Positions 18,533 through 26,149 of a DNA stretch of 64,000 nt are shown one piece after another. The position numbers and the translations under genes are program-made. The notes under the pieces were generated by a model. It did not search any database, was not told the origin of the DNA, and was given only the letters and a program-made list of their open reading frames with translations. Within the stretch, counting starts at the first letter, position 1. Each line of letters starts with the position of its first letter. This DNA is from CBDCXE01 sp965223725 [NCBI: Nitrospinota bacterium]. Lineage in GTDB: Bacteria; Nitrospinota_A; UBA7883. Location: positions 248,001 through 312,000 of the forward strand of contig CBDCXE010000005.1 in the NCBI GenBank assembly GCA_965223725.1, written 5' to 3'.

Positions 18533-18702
18533 TCAATAAACAGGCGCCGGTTCCTGTATTATCACATCGTCTCCTCGAAATAATTAGATTGATACTGACC
18601 CTCAAATTCGATCTATATTTTATTACTATGGAATATGTGAAAAAAGTGATATTATCTAAAAAAAATGTACATATAATCTTTTGTGAGGGTTTAGAGTAAA
18701 CG

Positions 18703-20106
18703 ATGCAGTCAGGCAAACTTGTATTTATATTAATAATATTAGCACTAGCGGCCGGCGCTATCATTCTCGGTTCCGAGTGGTACACCTCAAGGCCGAATTT
18801 TTGCGGCTCATGCCATATTATGGTGAAATATCACAAGTCGTGGTCCGATTCAAAACATAAAGATATTGCCTGTGTCGATTGTCACTATGCTCCTGGCGAA
18901 CAGCACTCTGTCGCGGCAAAATTCAAAGGATTGTCACAGCTGTTTTCCTATTTCGGCAGTGGCGACTCGTTGGTCCGCAAAGAGGCAACCATATCTGACG
19001 AATCTTGCACAAAGGTCGGGTGCCACGTGCAGGATGAAAAGTTTGGCGAGAAAAAAATCAGCTACCTGGATTCCATGACATATGACCACAAAACCCATTT
19101 TGACAAAACCATCGAGGGGCAGAAGCTGCATTGCAACACTTGCCATACCCATTCAACTAATGTTAAGCATTTTGAAGTAGCCAAGGAAACCTGTTATCTA
19201 TGCCATTTCAAAAATGTCGATTTCAACAAGGGGCGGGGCAACTGCAAGCTTTGCCATGTTTTGGATGATACGCCGCTGCAGTCACAATTCAAGGATGACC
19301 CGGGCCGGACAGATATAAAACCGATCACCCACGTATCATTGGAAACCACAGGCGTTTCGTGTGTATCGTGCCATCTTTATATAGTCGAAGGGGATGGCGC
19401 CATCAAGGAGGAGGATTGCCTGGATTGTCATGAAAATGGCGATGTGTTGGAAAAGGCTGATGATAAAAAATTGATGCACGAAAAACATGTGGCGGGGCAG
19501 GAGGCGAAATGCTTCGATTGCCACAGCCCGATCATGCATAGCAATAAAGAGAATTTCCTGGCGGCCAACAGGGCCGATTGCCAGTTGTGCCATGAAAATC
19601 ACCATATGGGCGAGTTGGCGCTGTTGAAGGGGGCTGGCATAAAAGATATTACTGGACCACCAGCGCTTATGAACAAATCGCAGACAAGTTGCGCTGGCTG
19701 CCATGTAAATGATGACCATGACAAAACCGGCCAACCATTATTGAAGGCCACATCGAAGGGGTGTGTCGATTGTCATGGCATGGAATATAAACAGAAATTT
19801 GATACTGACAAAGCCCAGCTATCGGCCGCGTTGGAGGAAGCGAAAACCCTTGGGTCGGAAGCTTTGGCGGCGATTGAAAAGGGCGTTGGAATCGCCTCCT
19901 CGGAAGATATCGACGAAGCCAGGGAGATGTATGACAAGGGTAAAGAATATTTGAGCGCTATTGAAATGGCCCATGGTGTGCACAACAAAAAATATTCAAT
20001 CAAAATTATTGATGAGGCCCTTGGATATTTCGAGGATGTTATCGACGAAATGGAAGAAGTGATAGACGAAATGGAAGAAGCGACTATAAAAAATAGTGCA
20101 AATTAG
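18703..20106 (+). CDS. Membrane-anchored dodecahaem cytochrome c with NapC/NirT-like N-terminus
   Basis: A 467-residue protein. One N-terminal helix (about 5-24) anchors it to the inner membrane, and the first haem site follows at Cys34 (FCGSCHIMVKYHKSW), as in NapC/NirT quinol dehydrogenases. I count 11 CXXCH motifs (CGSCH, CVDCH, CNTCH, CYLCH, CKLCH, CVSCH, CLDCH, CFDCH, CQLCH, CAGCH, CVDCH) and one CX4CH (CTKVGCH), so up to 12 haems. After about residue 365 a haem-free, acidic helical tail ends with a repeated VIDEMEE. It is the first gene of the molybdoenzyme module and probably carries electrons between the quinone pool and the periplasmic enzyme. Confidence 0.9.
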   Translation: MQSGKLVFILIILALAAGAIILGSEWYTSRPNFCGSCHIMVKYHKSWSDSKHKDIACVDCHYAPGEQHSVAAKFKGLSQLFSYFGSGDSLVRKEATISDESCTKVGCHVQDEKFGEKKISYLDSMTYDHKTHFDKTIEGQKLHCNTCHTHSTNVKHFEVAKETCYLCHFKNVDFNKGRGNCKLCHVLDDTPLQSQFKDDPGRTDIKPITHVSLETTGVSCVSCHLYIVEGDGAIKEEDCLDCHENGDVLEKADDKKLMHEKHVAGQEAKCFDCHSPIMHSNKENFLAANRADCQLCHENHHMGELALLKGAGIKDITGPPALMNKSQTSCAGCHVNDDHDKTGQPLLKATSKGCVDCHGMEYKQKFDTDKAQLSAALEEAKTLGSEALAAIEKGVGIASSEDIDEAREMYDKGKEYLSAIEMAHGVHNKKYSIKIIDEALGYFEDVIDEMEEVIDEMEEATIKNSAN

Positions 20107-20179
20107 CCACTTACCATACCTGACAGTTTTTGACGAAGCATCAGGGATGAATACCATACCGTACTTAAAGGAGAAACAG

Positions 20180-21034
20180 ATGAGAAAAGCGGGAAAACAA
20201 ACACGACGAGACATTTTTAAAGTCGCAGGCTACGCTTCTGCTGGGGCCGCGGCCGCGCTGGCTTCAGGCTCGGCGACTTCACTGGCTGCGGAAAAGAAGG
20301 CGCCCAGGTGGGCGATGGTCATGGATTTGCGCCGGTGCACCGGGGTGCGGGCATGCACAGTCGCGTGTAAATCAGAATATGACACACCACTCGGGTCGTG
20401 GAACACTGTGGTCAAGGAAGTTGCGTATGGAAACTATCCAGACAGGAAAAAAGATTTTCTTCCCCGGCTTTGCAACCATTGCGAGGGCGCAAAGGATGAT
20501 GGGGGTCCACCTTGCGTAAAAATCTGCCCTGAAAACGTATCTGGCGATCGAGCGAAATATGTCACCCCGTCCGGAGATAAGATCCGCTACCGAACCGGCG
20601 CCACCTATAAGCGCCCGGACGGCGTTATCATGTTCGATAACTCTCTTTGCATCGGCTGTGGTAAATGCATCGACGCCTGCCCATATGGCGCCCGGTCGTT
20701 TAACCAAAGGCTGACCTCTGGCAAGGACAAGGGAAAAAATGGAATATCCAAATGTTCGTTTTGCGCCCATAGAATCGACAATGGTGTGGAACCTGCGTGT
20801 GTGAACACATGCCCGAACGACGCCCGTATTTTCGGTGATTTGAACGACCCGGCCAGCGAAGTGGCAAAACTTGTGAAAAAGCACAAACTTATGGAGAAGT
20901 CCAAAGAGACAACCTTGCTGGCGGACGAAGGAACATTGCCGCAGGTGTTTTATATCGACCCGAATGGTTCGGTGAAGCGGTATTCCATAACCAAGGAAAA
21001 CAAGATGGAGCAGTTCCGCGACATGATCGTCTAG
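20180..21034 (+). CDS. Tat-exported four-cluster ferredoxin subunit (PsrB/DmsB/NrfC-like)
   Basis: The 284-residue product from ATG 20180 has AAGGAG upstream and a Tat signal (TRRDIFKVAGYASAG). Four Cys clusters follow: C53-TG-V56-RA-C59-TVA-C63 (canonical second Cys is Val), LCNHCEGAKDDGGPPCVKIC, LCIGCGKCIDAC, and KCSFCAH with ACVNTCPND. This is the electron-transfer subunit of DMSO-reductase-family enzymes and pairs with the Mo subunit 50 bp downstream. Its exported form and the absence of an NrfD/PsrC membrane subunit imply that the multihaem cytochrome is the membrane partner. The Val substitution suggests one altered cluster, such as [3Fe-4S]. Confidence 0.9.
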   Translation: MRKAGKQTRRDIFKVAGYASAGAAAALASGSATSLAAEKKAPRWAMVMDLRRCTGVRACTVACKSEYDTPLGSWNTVVKEVAYGNYPDRKKDFLPRLCNHCEGAKDDGGPPCVKICPENVSGDRAKYVTPSGDKIRYRTGATYKRPDGVIMFDNSLCIGCGKCIDACPYGARSFNQRLTSGKDKGKNGISKCSFCAHRIDNGVEPACVNTCPNDARIFGDLNDPASEVAKLVKKHKLMEKSKETTLLADEGTLPQVFYIDPNGSVKRYSITKENKMEQFRDMIV

Positions 21035-21084
21035 CGTCGCCTGTTATTTAAAACATATATAAAAATTATACTGGAGATAGAACA

Positions 21085-23604
21085 ATGTCGAATATAAATC
21101 GACGAAATTTGATAAAGATGGCCGCTTTGGCCGGTGTGGCGCTTGGTGGAAACCTGGCGTCGGGGAAAAATGCTTTTGCTGGAACGATAGACCTGGCCAA
21201 GGGTGGGAAAGACTTTTCTCCATCCACAGGCGCGCAACGAGAAAAAATAGCCACCGCATGCTGGTCCTGTGTCACCCGTGACCCAATGGTCGGGTATGTA
21301 GAAAATGGACGGCTGGTTAAGCTGGAGGGCAACCCTGACTCTGTCCGTACAAATGGGAAAATATGCGCCAAGGGTCAGGCCGGTGTCAACCAGGTATACG
21401 ACCCGGATCGTATATTGCACCCGCTTAAACGGGTTGGTAAAAGAGGTGACGGGAAGTGGAAAAAGATTTCATGGGATGAGGCTTTGACGGAGATATCTGG
21501 GCGGTTGAAAAAACTGCGGGACGCGGGAACACCGGAGAAATTCATGTTCCACTACGGCCGTATGAAAAGCTCCAACAGCAAGATGATTAAAAGCGTTTTC
21601 CTCTCCACCTATGGAACGAAAACCATCGGCAACCATACATCGATTTGTGAAGGAGCCAAGTGGGTGGGCCAGGAGCTGACCTGGGGAAAACATTACGACA
21701 ATTGGGATTTTGACAAAACCAAATATATCCTGAATTTCGGCAGCGCTGTGCTGGAATCGCACACGAACCATATACCGATGTCGCAACGGTTTATGAAAGC
21801 AAGGGTGGATCGTGGTGTAAAGGCGGTGACCTTCGACGTTCGTCTATCCAATACCGCCGCGAAGTCTGACGAGTGGATACCTATAAACCCAGGAACCGAT
21901 GGCGCCGTGGCATTGGCCATGTGCAATGAGGTGATGCAAAACAACTGGTACGATAAAAGTTTTCTGGAATATGTGAAAGCCACAGCCAATATTGACGACA
22001 CGGTAGACACCAAAGCCGCCACGTTGAAAAAACATTTCGCGCAATACACCGCCGAATGGGCGGAGAAAGTATCCGGCGTGCCGGCGTCAACCATCAAACG
22101 GGTCGTCAAGGAATTCGCCACCGCAAAACCGGCGGTGGTTATAAGCTATCGCGGCGCTGTCGCCCATTACAACGGGTCGGAGAATGAGCGGGCGATCCAG
22201 ACATTGGCCGCATTGACCGGCAACATAGACAACCCTGGCGGCCGTTGCCGCGCGGTGGCCCCAAAGTGGAAATACCATAAAGGCCCAAAGGATAAGCCAA
22301 AAGCCAAGGCGCTGAAGATCCTGAAAGGCTTTAAGGGTGATATCGCCTATGCCACCCATGGGGCGAACCATCAAGTCTTTAAAATGATCAAGGATGGCAG
22401 CGCTGGCCGGCCGGAAGTCTATATGTGGTATTGCTATTCGCCGGTCTATTCCAACTGCGATTGTAAAGAGAATGTGGAAGTATTAAAGGATGAGAAGCTT
22501 ATCCCATTCTCTGTCTGCGTTAACCCCTTTTATGACGAGGCGGCGGCGCTGGCGGACATTATACTGCCAGATGTCACCTATCTGGAAAAATGGGACTGGG
22601 AAGATGGTGTTGGGCCAGACCAGATCGCCGAATATTATACCCGTCAGCCATTGGTCAAACCGTTGGGTGAGGCCCGCGATTTTTGTGATGTTGTGTGCGA
22701 CCTGGCCGACCGTATGGGGATGCCGTTAGGGTTTGGATCGAAAAAAGAGTTTGTCCAATACTCATGCGAGCATACCCCTGGTGTGAAAGAGGCAGGCGGT
22801 TTTGACTATATGATGAAGCATGGAATTTGGCGCGACAAAAAGGCGAAAGGGAAATATTTCGGCTATAAAGCCGAGGTGTCACCGAAAAAGCTGAAAGCTG
22901 ATGGTGTCGTCCTGGACGAGGCCACCGGAACTTACTGGAACTGGAAAAAGGCGCATGCCAAAGGACCGGATGAAGGATATACGACGACTAAAAACGCATA
23001 TAAAGGTTATGTGGGGCAGAAGGTCGGGGGTAAAGTTGTAAAAGGCTTTAAGCCAGACAAACTGAATAAATCAGGATACTTTGAAATCTATTCCGGATTT
23101 ATGGAAGCTAAAGGGCACAACCCGCTGCCTAGCTATATCCCGATTCCTGAGCATCAGAGCAAGAAGAGTAATCAACTGATTCTGACAACTTATAAGGTGC
23201 CGGTGCAGATACACTCGCGCAGCGCAAATTGCAAATGGCTGACCGAGATATATCACGAAAACCCTGCCAAGATTAATCCTTCCACGGCAAAGTCGATGGG
23301 GATCAGCGATGGTGATAAGATCAAGGTCTCTTCGAACATCAATAATATTACCACCACAGCAAATGTTACTGATGAGGTGATCCCGGGTGTTGTTGCTATT
23401 TCGTTTCATTGTGGCCATTGGGAATATGGCAGATATGCGTCTGGCAAAAAATCGCCAATGGCTGGTGACAATGACCCAGACCTGAAACTGAAATGGTGGA
23501 AGGGAAATGGCGCTCATCCTAACTGGGTGATACCAAACTGGCCAGACCCGATATCTGGTCAGCAACGAACTATGGATCAGCTTGTCAATGTTTCGAAAGC
23601 ATAA
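21085..23604 (+). CDS. Tat-exported molybdopterin oxidoreductase catalytic subunit (PsrA/PhsA/ArrA-like)
   Basis: An 839-residue protein with a Tat signal (INRRNLIKMAALAGVALGG). The N-terminal cluster motif is C59-x2-C62-x3-D66-x27-C94: spacing is canonical but the third Cys is Asp (GAC at 21280-21282). C188 in NHTSICEGAKW is the expected Mo ligand, as in polysulfide, thiosulfate and arsenate reductases. Molybdopterin domains continue (NPGTDGAVALAMCNE; GNIDNPGGRC), and the C-terminal MGD-binding domain contains NPSTAKSMGISDGDKI and AISFHCGHWEYG. Substrate cannot be told from sequence; polysulfide, thiosulfate, arsenic or selenium oxyanions are options. The chaperone gene follows after 9 bp. 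Confidence 0.88.
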   Translation: MSNINRRNLIKMAALAGVALGGNLASGKNAFAGTIDLAKGGKDFSPSTGAQREKIATACWSCVTRDPMVGYVENGRLVKLEGNPDSVRTNGKICAKGQAGVNQVYDPDRILHPLKRVGKRGDGKWKKISWDEALTEISGRLKKLRDAGTPEKFMFHYGRMKSSNSKMIKSVFLSTYGTKTIGNHTSICEGAKWVGQELTWGKHYDNWDFDKTKYILNFGSAVLESHTNHIPMSQRFMKARVDRGVKAVTFDVRLSNTAAKSDEWIPINPGTDGAVALAMCNEVMQNNWYDKSFLEYVKATANIDDTVDTKAATLKKHFAQYTAEWAEKVSGVPASTIKRVVKEFATAKPAVVISYRGAVAHYNGSENERAIQTLAALTGNIDNPGGRCRAVAPKWKYHKGPKDKPKAKALKILKGFKGDIAYATHGANHQVFKMIKDGSAGRPEVYMWYCYSPVYSNCDCKENVEVLKDEKLIPFSVCVNPFYDEAAALADIILPDVTYLEKWDWEDGVGPDQIAEYYTRQPLVKPLGEARDFCDVVCDLADRMGMPLGFGSKKEFVQYSCEHTPGVKEAGGFDYMMKHGIWRDKKAKGKYFGYKAEVSPKKLKADGVVLDEATGTYWNWKKAHAKGPDEGYTTTKNAYKGYVGQKVGGKVVKGFKPDKLNKSGYFEIYSGFMEAKGHNPLPSYIPIPEHQSKKSNQLILTTYKVPVQIHSRSANCKWLTEIYHENPAKINPSTAKSMGISDGDKIKVSSNINNITTTANVTDEVIPGVVAISFHCGHWEYGRYASGKKSPMAGDNDPDLKLKWWKGNGAHPNWVIPNWPDPISGQQRTMDQLVNVSKA

Positions 23605-23613
23605 TGACAAAGG

Positions 23614-24243
23614 ATGAGTATTGAAGAAGATTTAAACGTTACAATCGCCAGGGGCAAAATTTATATGCTCCTGGCGACCCTGTTTAAGAATACACCAGAC
23701 CAGGAAACAGCCGAGCTGGTTTTATCGGAAGAATTTCGTCATATAGCGAACAGTTCCGGAGTTGAACTGGAGCCAAGGGAGGCGGTTGTTGTGGATGAGG
23801 CTTGCCTTGAGGAGCTGTCCACAGAATTTACCAAACTGTTTGTTGGGCCTGGGCCCCATCTGTCGCCTCACGAATCGGTTCAGCGTGAGCTGCCAGATGG
23901 TAAATGGGGGACATTGTGGGGCGATTCTGCGGTGGCTGTGAATCAATTCTATGAATCGGTTGGACTGAAACTACCTGATGAAGAGAAACGTCTGCCAGAT
24001 AATCTGAGCCTTGAATTCGAGTTCATGTCAATGCTTCTCGCGGAAGAAGAAGAACTTATGAATAATAGCGCCAACAGTGAAGAAGTGGATAAAATAAGGT
24101 CTACACAGCAAGCGTTTTTAAAAGAGCACCTTCTTTCATGGGTTCCCCGGTTTATGGAACGGGTTATAGAAACCAGTGAAAGCAACTTTTTTATTGATGT
24201 GGCGCAGCTTACAAAAAATTTTTTACAAAGCGAAAAAGTTTAA
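23614..24243 (+). CDS. TorD/DmsD-family molybdoenzyme chaperone
   Basis: A 209-residue all-helical protein starting nine bases after the Mo subunit. It shows the TorD-like pattern: RGKIYMLLATLFKNTPD near the start, then ELSTEFTKLFVGPGPHLSPHESV with the conserved Y/F-x-x-L-F-x-G-x-G-P and P-x-E/H-S motifs, and LSLEFEFMSMLLAEEEEL. Such chaperones bind the Tat signal of the catalytic subunit and help insert the Mo cofactor before export. Placement next to a Tat-dependent Mo enzyme supports the role. Confidence 0.88.
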   Translation: MSIEEDLNVTIARGKIYMLLATLFKNTPDQETAELVLSEEFRHIANSSGVELEPREAVVVDEACLEELSTEFTKLFVGPGPHLSPHESVQRELPDGKWGTLWGDSAVAVNQFYESVGLKLPDEEKRLPDNLSLEFEFMSMLLAEEEELMNNSANSEEVDKIRSTQQAFLKEHLLSWVPRFMERVIETSESNFFIDVAQLTKNFLQSEKV

Positions 24244-24450
24244 TCAGACCCAGTAATATGCTATCCATATAACATATTGATTTCATGGGGTATTTATCAA
24301 CACCTTAATGCTCCAGCTTTAAGCCGACCCAAATTACAATCTCTGATCAAGAAACTAAAGAAATTAAATTACTTATTTGTTACTATTTAACCCTTTTACA
24401 ATGACAATCGAATGTTATAAGCTAAGTACTAAGTAGAAGGAAGGTATGAT

Positions 24451-24789
24451 ATGGAACACAGCATTACAGCGATTCTTAACTCGGCTCGCACTTTGAAGCA
24501 GGGCACAACAATGCATATAAGCAAAGATGCGCCCGAGTATATTGAAGCCATAAACTATATTGGCGCGAATGAAGCCGATATGGAAAAAGCTGGGTTGAGC
24601 GATGGCGATGAAGTGAATGCCAGCTCGGATTTCGGCACTGTCACGCTGCCCATAAAGCAGATGGATCTAGCGCCTGGTTGCGCATTCATGCCGCTGTCAT
24701 ATCTTGCCAACAGGTTGGTGTCTCCAGATACCAAAGGGACTGGAGTGCCTGGGTTCAAAGACACACAAGTTACAATAACCAAAGCTTAA
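24451..24789 (+). CDS. fwdD: Formylmethanofuran dehydrogenase subunit D (MGD-binding domain)
   Basis: A 112-residue protein equivalent to FwdD/FmdD, which closes over the molybdopterin guanine dinucleotide of the B subunit. Features: LNSARTLKQGTTM at the start, EADMEKAGLSDGDEVNASS (typical of the dinucleotide-binding beta-barrel), and APGCAFMPLSYLANRLVSPD with the TKGTGVPGFKDTQVTI end. AAGGAAGG precedes the ATG. It leads the four-gene fwd operon. Methylotroph Fhc complexes lack this subunit, so its presence argues for a cofactor-containing, redox-active enzyme. Confidence 0.88.
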   Translation: MEHSITAILNSARTLKQGTTMHISKDAPEYIEAINYIGANEADMEKAGLSDGDEVNASSDFGTVTLPIKQMDLAPGCAFMPLSYLANRLVSPDTKGTGVPGFKDTQVTITKA

Positions 24790-24824
24790 GAGGTATTAAG
24801 CTCTAAACGCTTAGGAGGTTCATT

Positions 24825-26147
24825 ATGGCATCAGAAGTTGCAACTTTAGAAGAGACGACTGATAAAGTAAAAACATATGAAAATATTGTCTGTCCGTTTT
24901 GCGCCACTTTATGTGACGATATCAAGGTGGAAGTTACGGACAACGTGGTCACAAAGGTAAATGGATGTAACCTTTGCAAAGGTGTTTTCCTGAACGCCCA
25001 CAAAGAGTGGACAGTACCAATGATCAACGGCAAAGAGGTGGCCTATGACGACGCTGTGGACAAAGCGGCGGAAATCATGGCGGCGGCCAACAATCCGCTG
25101 ATTTATGGCCTGGCCGCGACAGATGTCGAAGCGCAGAAAATGTGCATCGAGCTTGCGGACATGACCGGAGCGAACCTGGATAACGCTTCGTCTGTTTGAC
25201 ACTCACCGACAATGGTGGCATTACAGCTCGGCGGTGCGCCGGCGGCCACTTTGGGAGAGGTAAAGAACAGAGCCGATCTCATAATTTTCTGGGGGTCCAA
25301 TCCAGCGGAGTCTCACCCGAGGCATTTCACCCGATATTCCGGGACCGTCAAAGGTAGATTCACCAAAAGAGGACGTAAGGACCGGCATATAGTCGTGGTC
25401 GACATCCGCAAAACTCCGTCTGTTAAATATTCAGATGAGTTCATCCAGATAGACCCAGGGACCGATTATGAAGTCCTGAACGCTATGAGGATGCTGACCA
25501 ACGGAATGAAACCGGACGCTGACATGGTTGGCGGTATAAAGATAGAAGTACTGGAAGAGCTGGTGGAACGATGTAAAAAAGCCAAGATGGGCGTTATGTT
25601 CTTCGGTCAGGGCATCACCGAGACCAGGGGCAAGCACCAGAACTCATCCGGCATATACCAGTTCGGTAAAGACATGTCGCGCCATTCGAAGTTTCTGACA
25701 TTGCCGATGCGCGGGCATTATAACGTTGTCGGCAGCGGCAACACCATGTGCTGGCAGACCGGCTATCCGTTTGCGGTGAACTTTGGCAGAAGCTTTCCGC
25801 AGTTTAACCCGGGCGAGTTTTCCGTGGTTGATTTGTTGCTTAGAAGAGAGCCGGACGCAGCGATGATTGTGGCGGCGGAGCCGATGGACCATTTGCCATA
25901 CGAAGCTGCGCGGCACCTGGAGAACATCCCGACAATTGTGCTGGATCCGCGGGAGACGCTGACCACCAAGATCGCAGATGTTGTGATCCCGGTCAAGCAT
26001 GCCGGGATTTCGGTGGAAGGGACAGCCTACAGGATGGACCATATACCACTCAAAATGGCAAAAATTATGGATTCACCCTGGCCAAAAGATGATGTGCCGC
26101 TAGGGCGTATCATCGAAAAGGTTAAAGAAATGAGGGCTAAACAGTAA
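24825..26147 (+). CDS. fwdB: Formylmethanofuran dehydrogenase subunit B, predicted selenoprotein (in-frame TGA)
   Basis: A 440-codon frame continuous except for TGA at 25197-25199 (codon 125); AGGAGG precedes ATG 24825. The frame resumes directly as HSPTMVALQLGG, so SV-TGA-HSPT matches the family motif SV(C/U)HxPT, where Cys or selenocysteine binds W/Mo (Cys118 or Sec in methanogen FwdB). The N-terminus has the [4Fe-4S] motif C23-x2-C26-x3-C30 with C48 or C51. Later family blocks are intact (FWGSNPAESHPRH, VDIRKTPSV, FFGQGITETRGKHQN). FwdB is the CO2/formate-reducing subunit of formyl-MFR dehydrogenase. I read TGA as Sec; a nonsense mutation, or a TGC/TGT-to-TGA sequencing error, remains possible. 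Confidence 0.86.
25197..25199 (+). other. In-frame UGA, predicted selenocysteine codon of fwdB
   Basis: Codon 125 of fwdB. Both sides are coding in the same frame and the position is the metal-ligand Cys/Sec of the FwdB family. No frameshift is needed to join the halves. Confidence 0.8.
25206..25231 (+). promoter_or_regulatory. Candidate bacterial SECIS hairpin in fwdB
   Basis: Upper stem AATG (25211-25214) pairs with CATT (25219-25222) around loop GTGG (25215-25218), which offers the GU needed for SelB binding. Counting the T of TGA as 1, loop GU is at 19-20, near its place in E. coli fdhF (23-24). An outer pairing CCGA (25206-25209) / TCGG (25228-25231) could extend it with an internal loop. 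A second possible hairpin CGGC-GGTGC-GCCG lies at 25229-25241, with GGU at the start of its loop; the two overlap and are exclusive. Confidence 0.5.
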
Positions 26148-26149
26148 TT

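Noticed and set aside
21085-23604. Nitrite oxidoreductase (NxrA) or nitrate reductase (NarG) identity for the Mo subunit
   Set aside because: Those type II enzymes are about 1150-1250 residues with His at the first cluster ligand and Asp as Mo ligand. This protein has 839 residues, a C-x2-C-x3-D cluster motif and a Cys Mo ligand.
24825-26147. fwdB as a pseudogene or as two separate short genes
   Set aside because: Both halves are in the same frame, no indel is needed, and the TGA falls on the known Cys/Sec metal ligand. The short second frame would start inside the conserved motif. Random nonsense at exactly this codon is less likely than selenocysteine.
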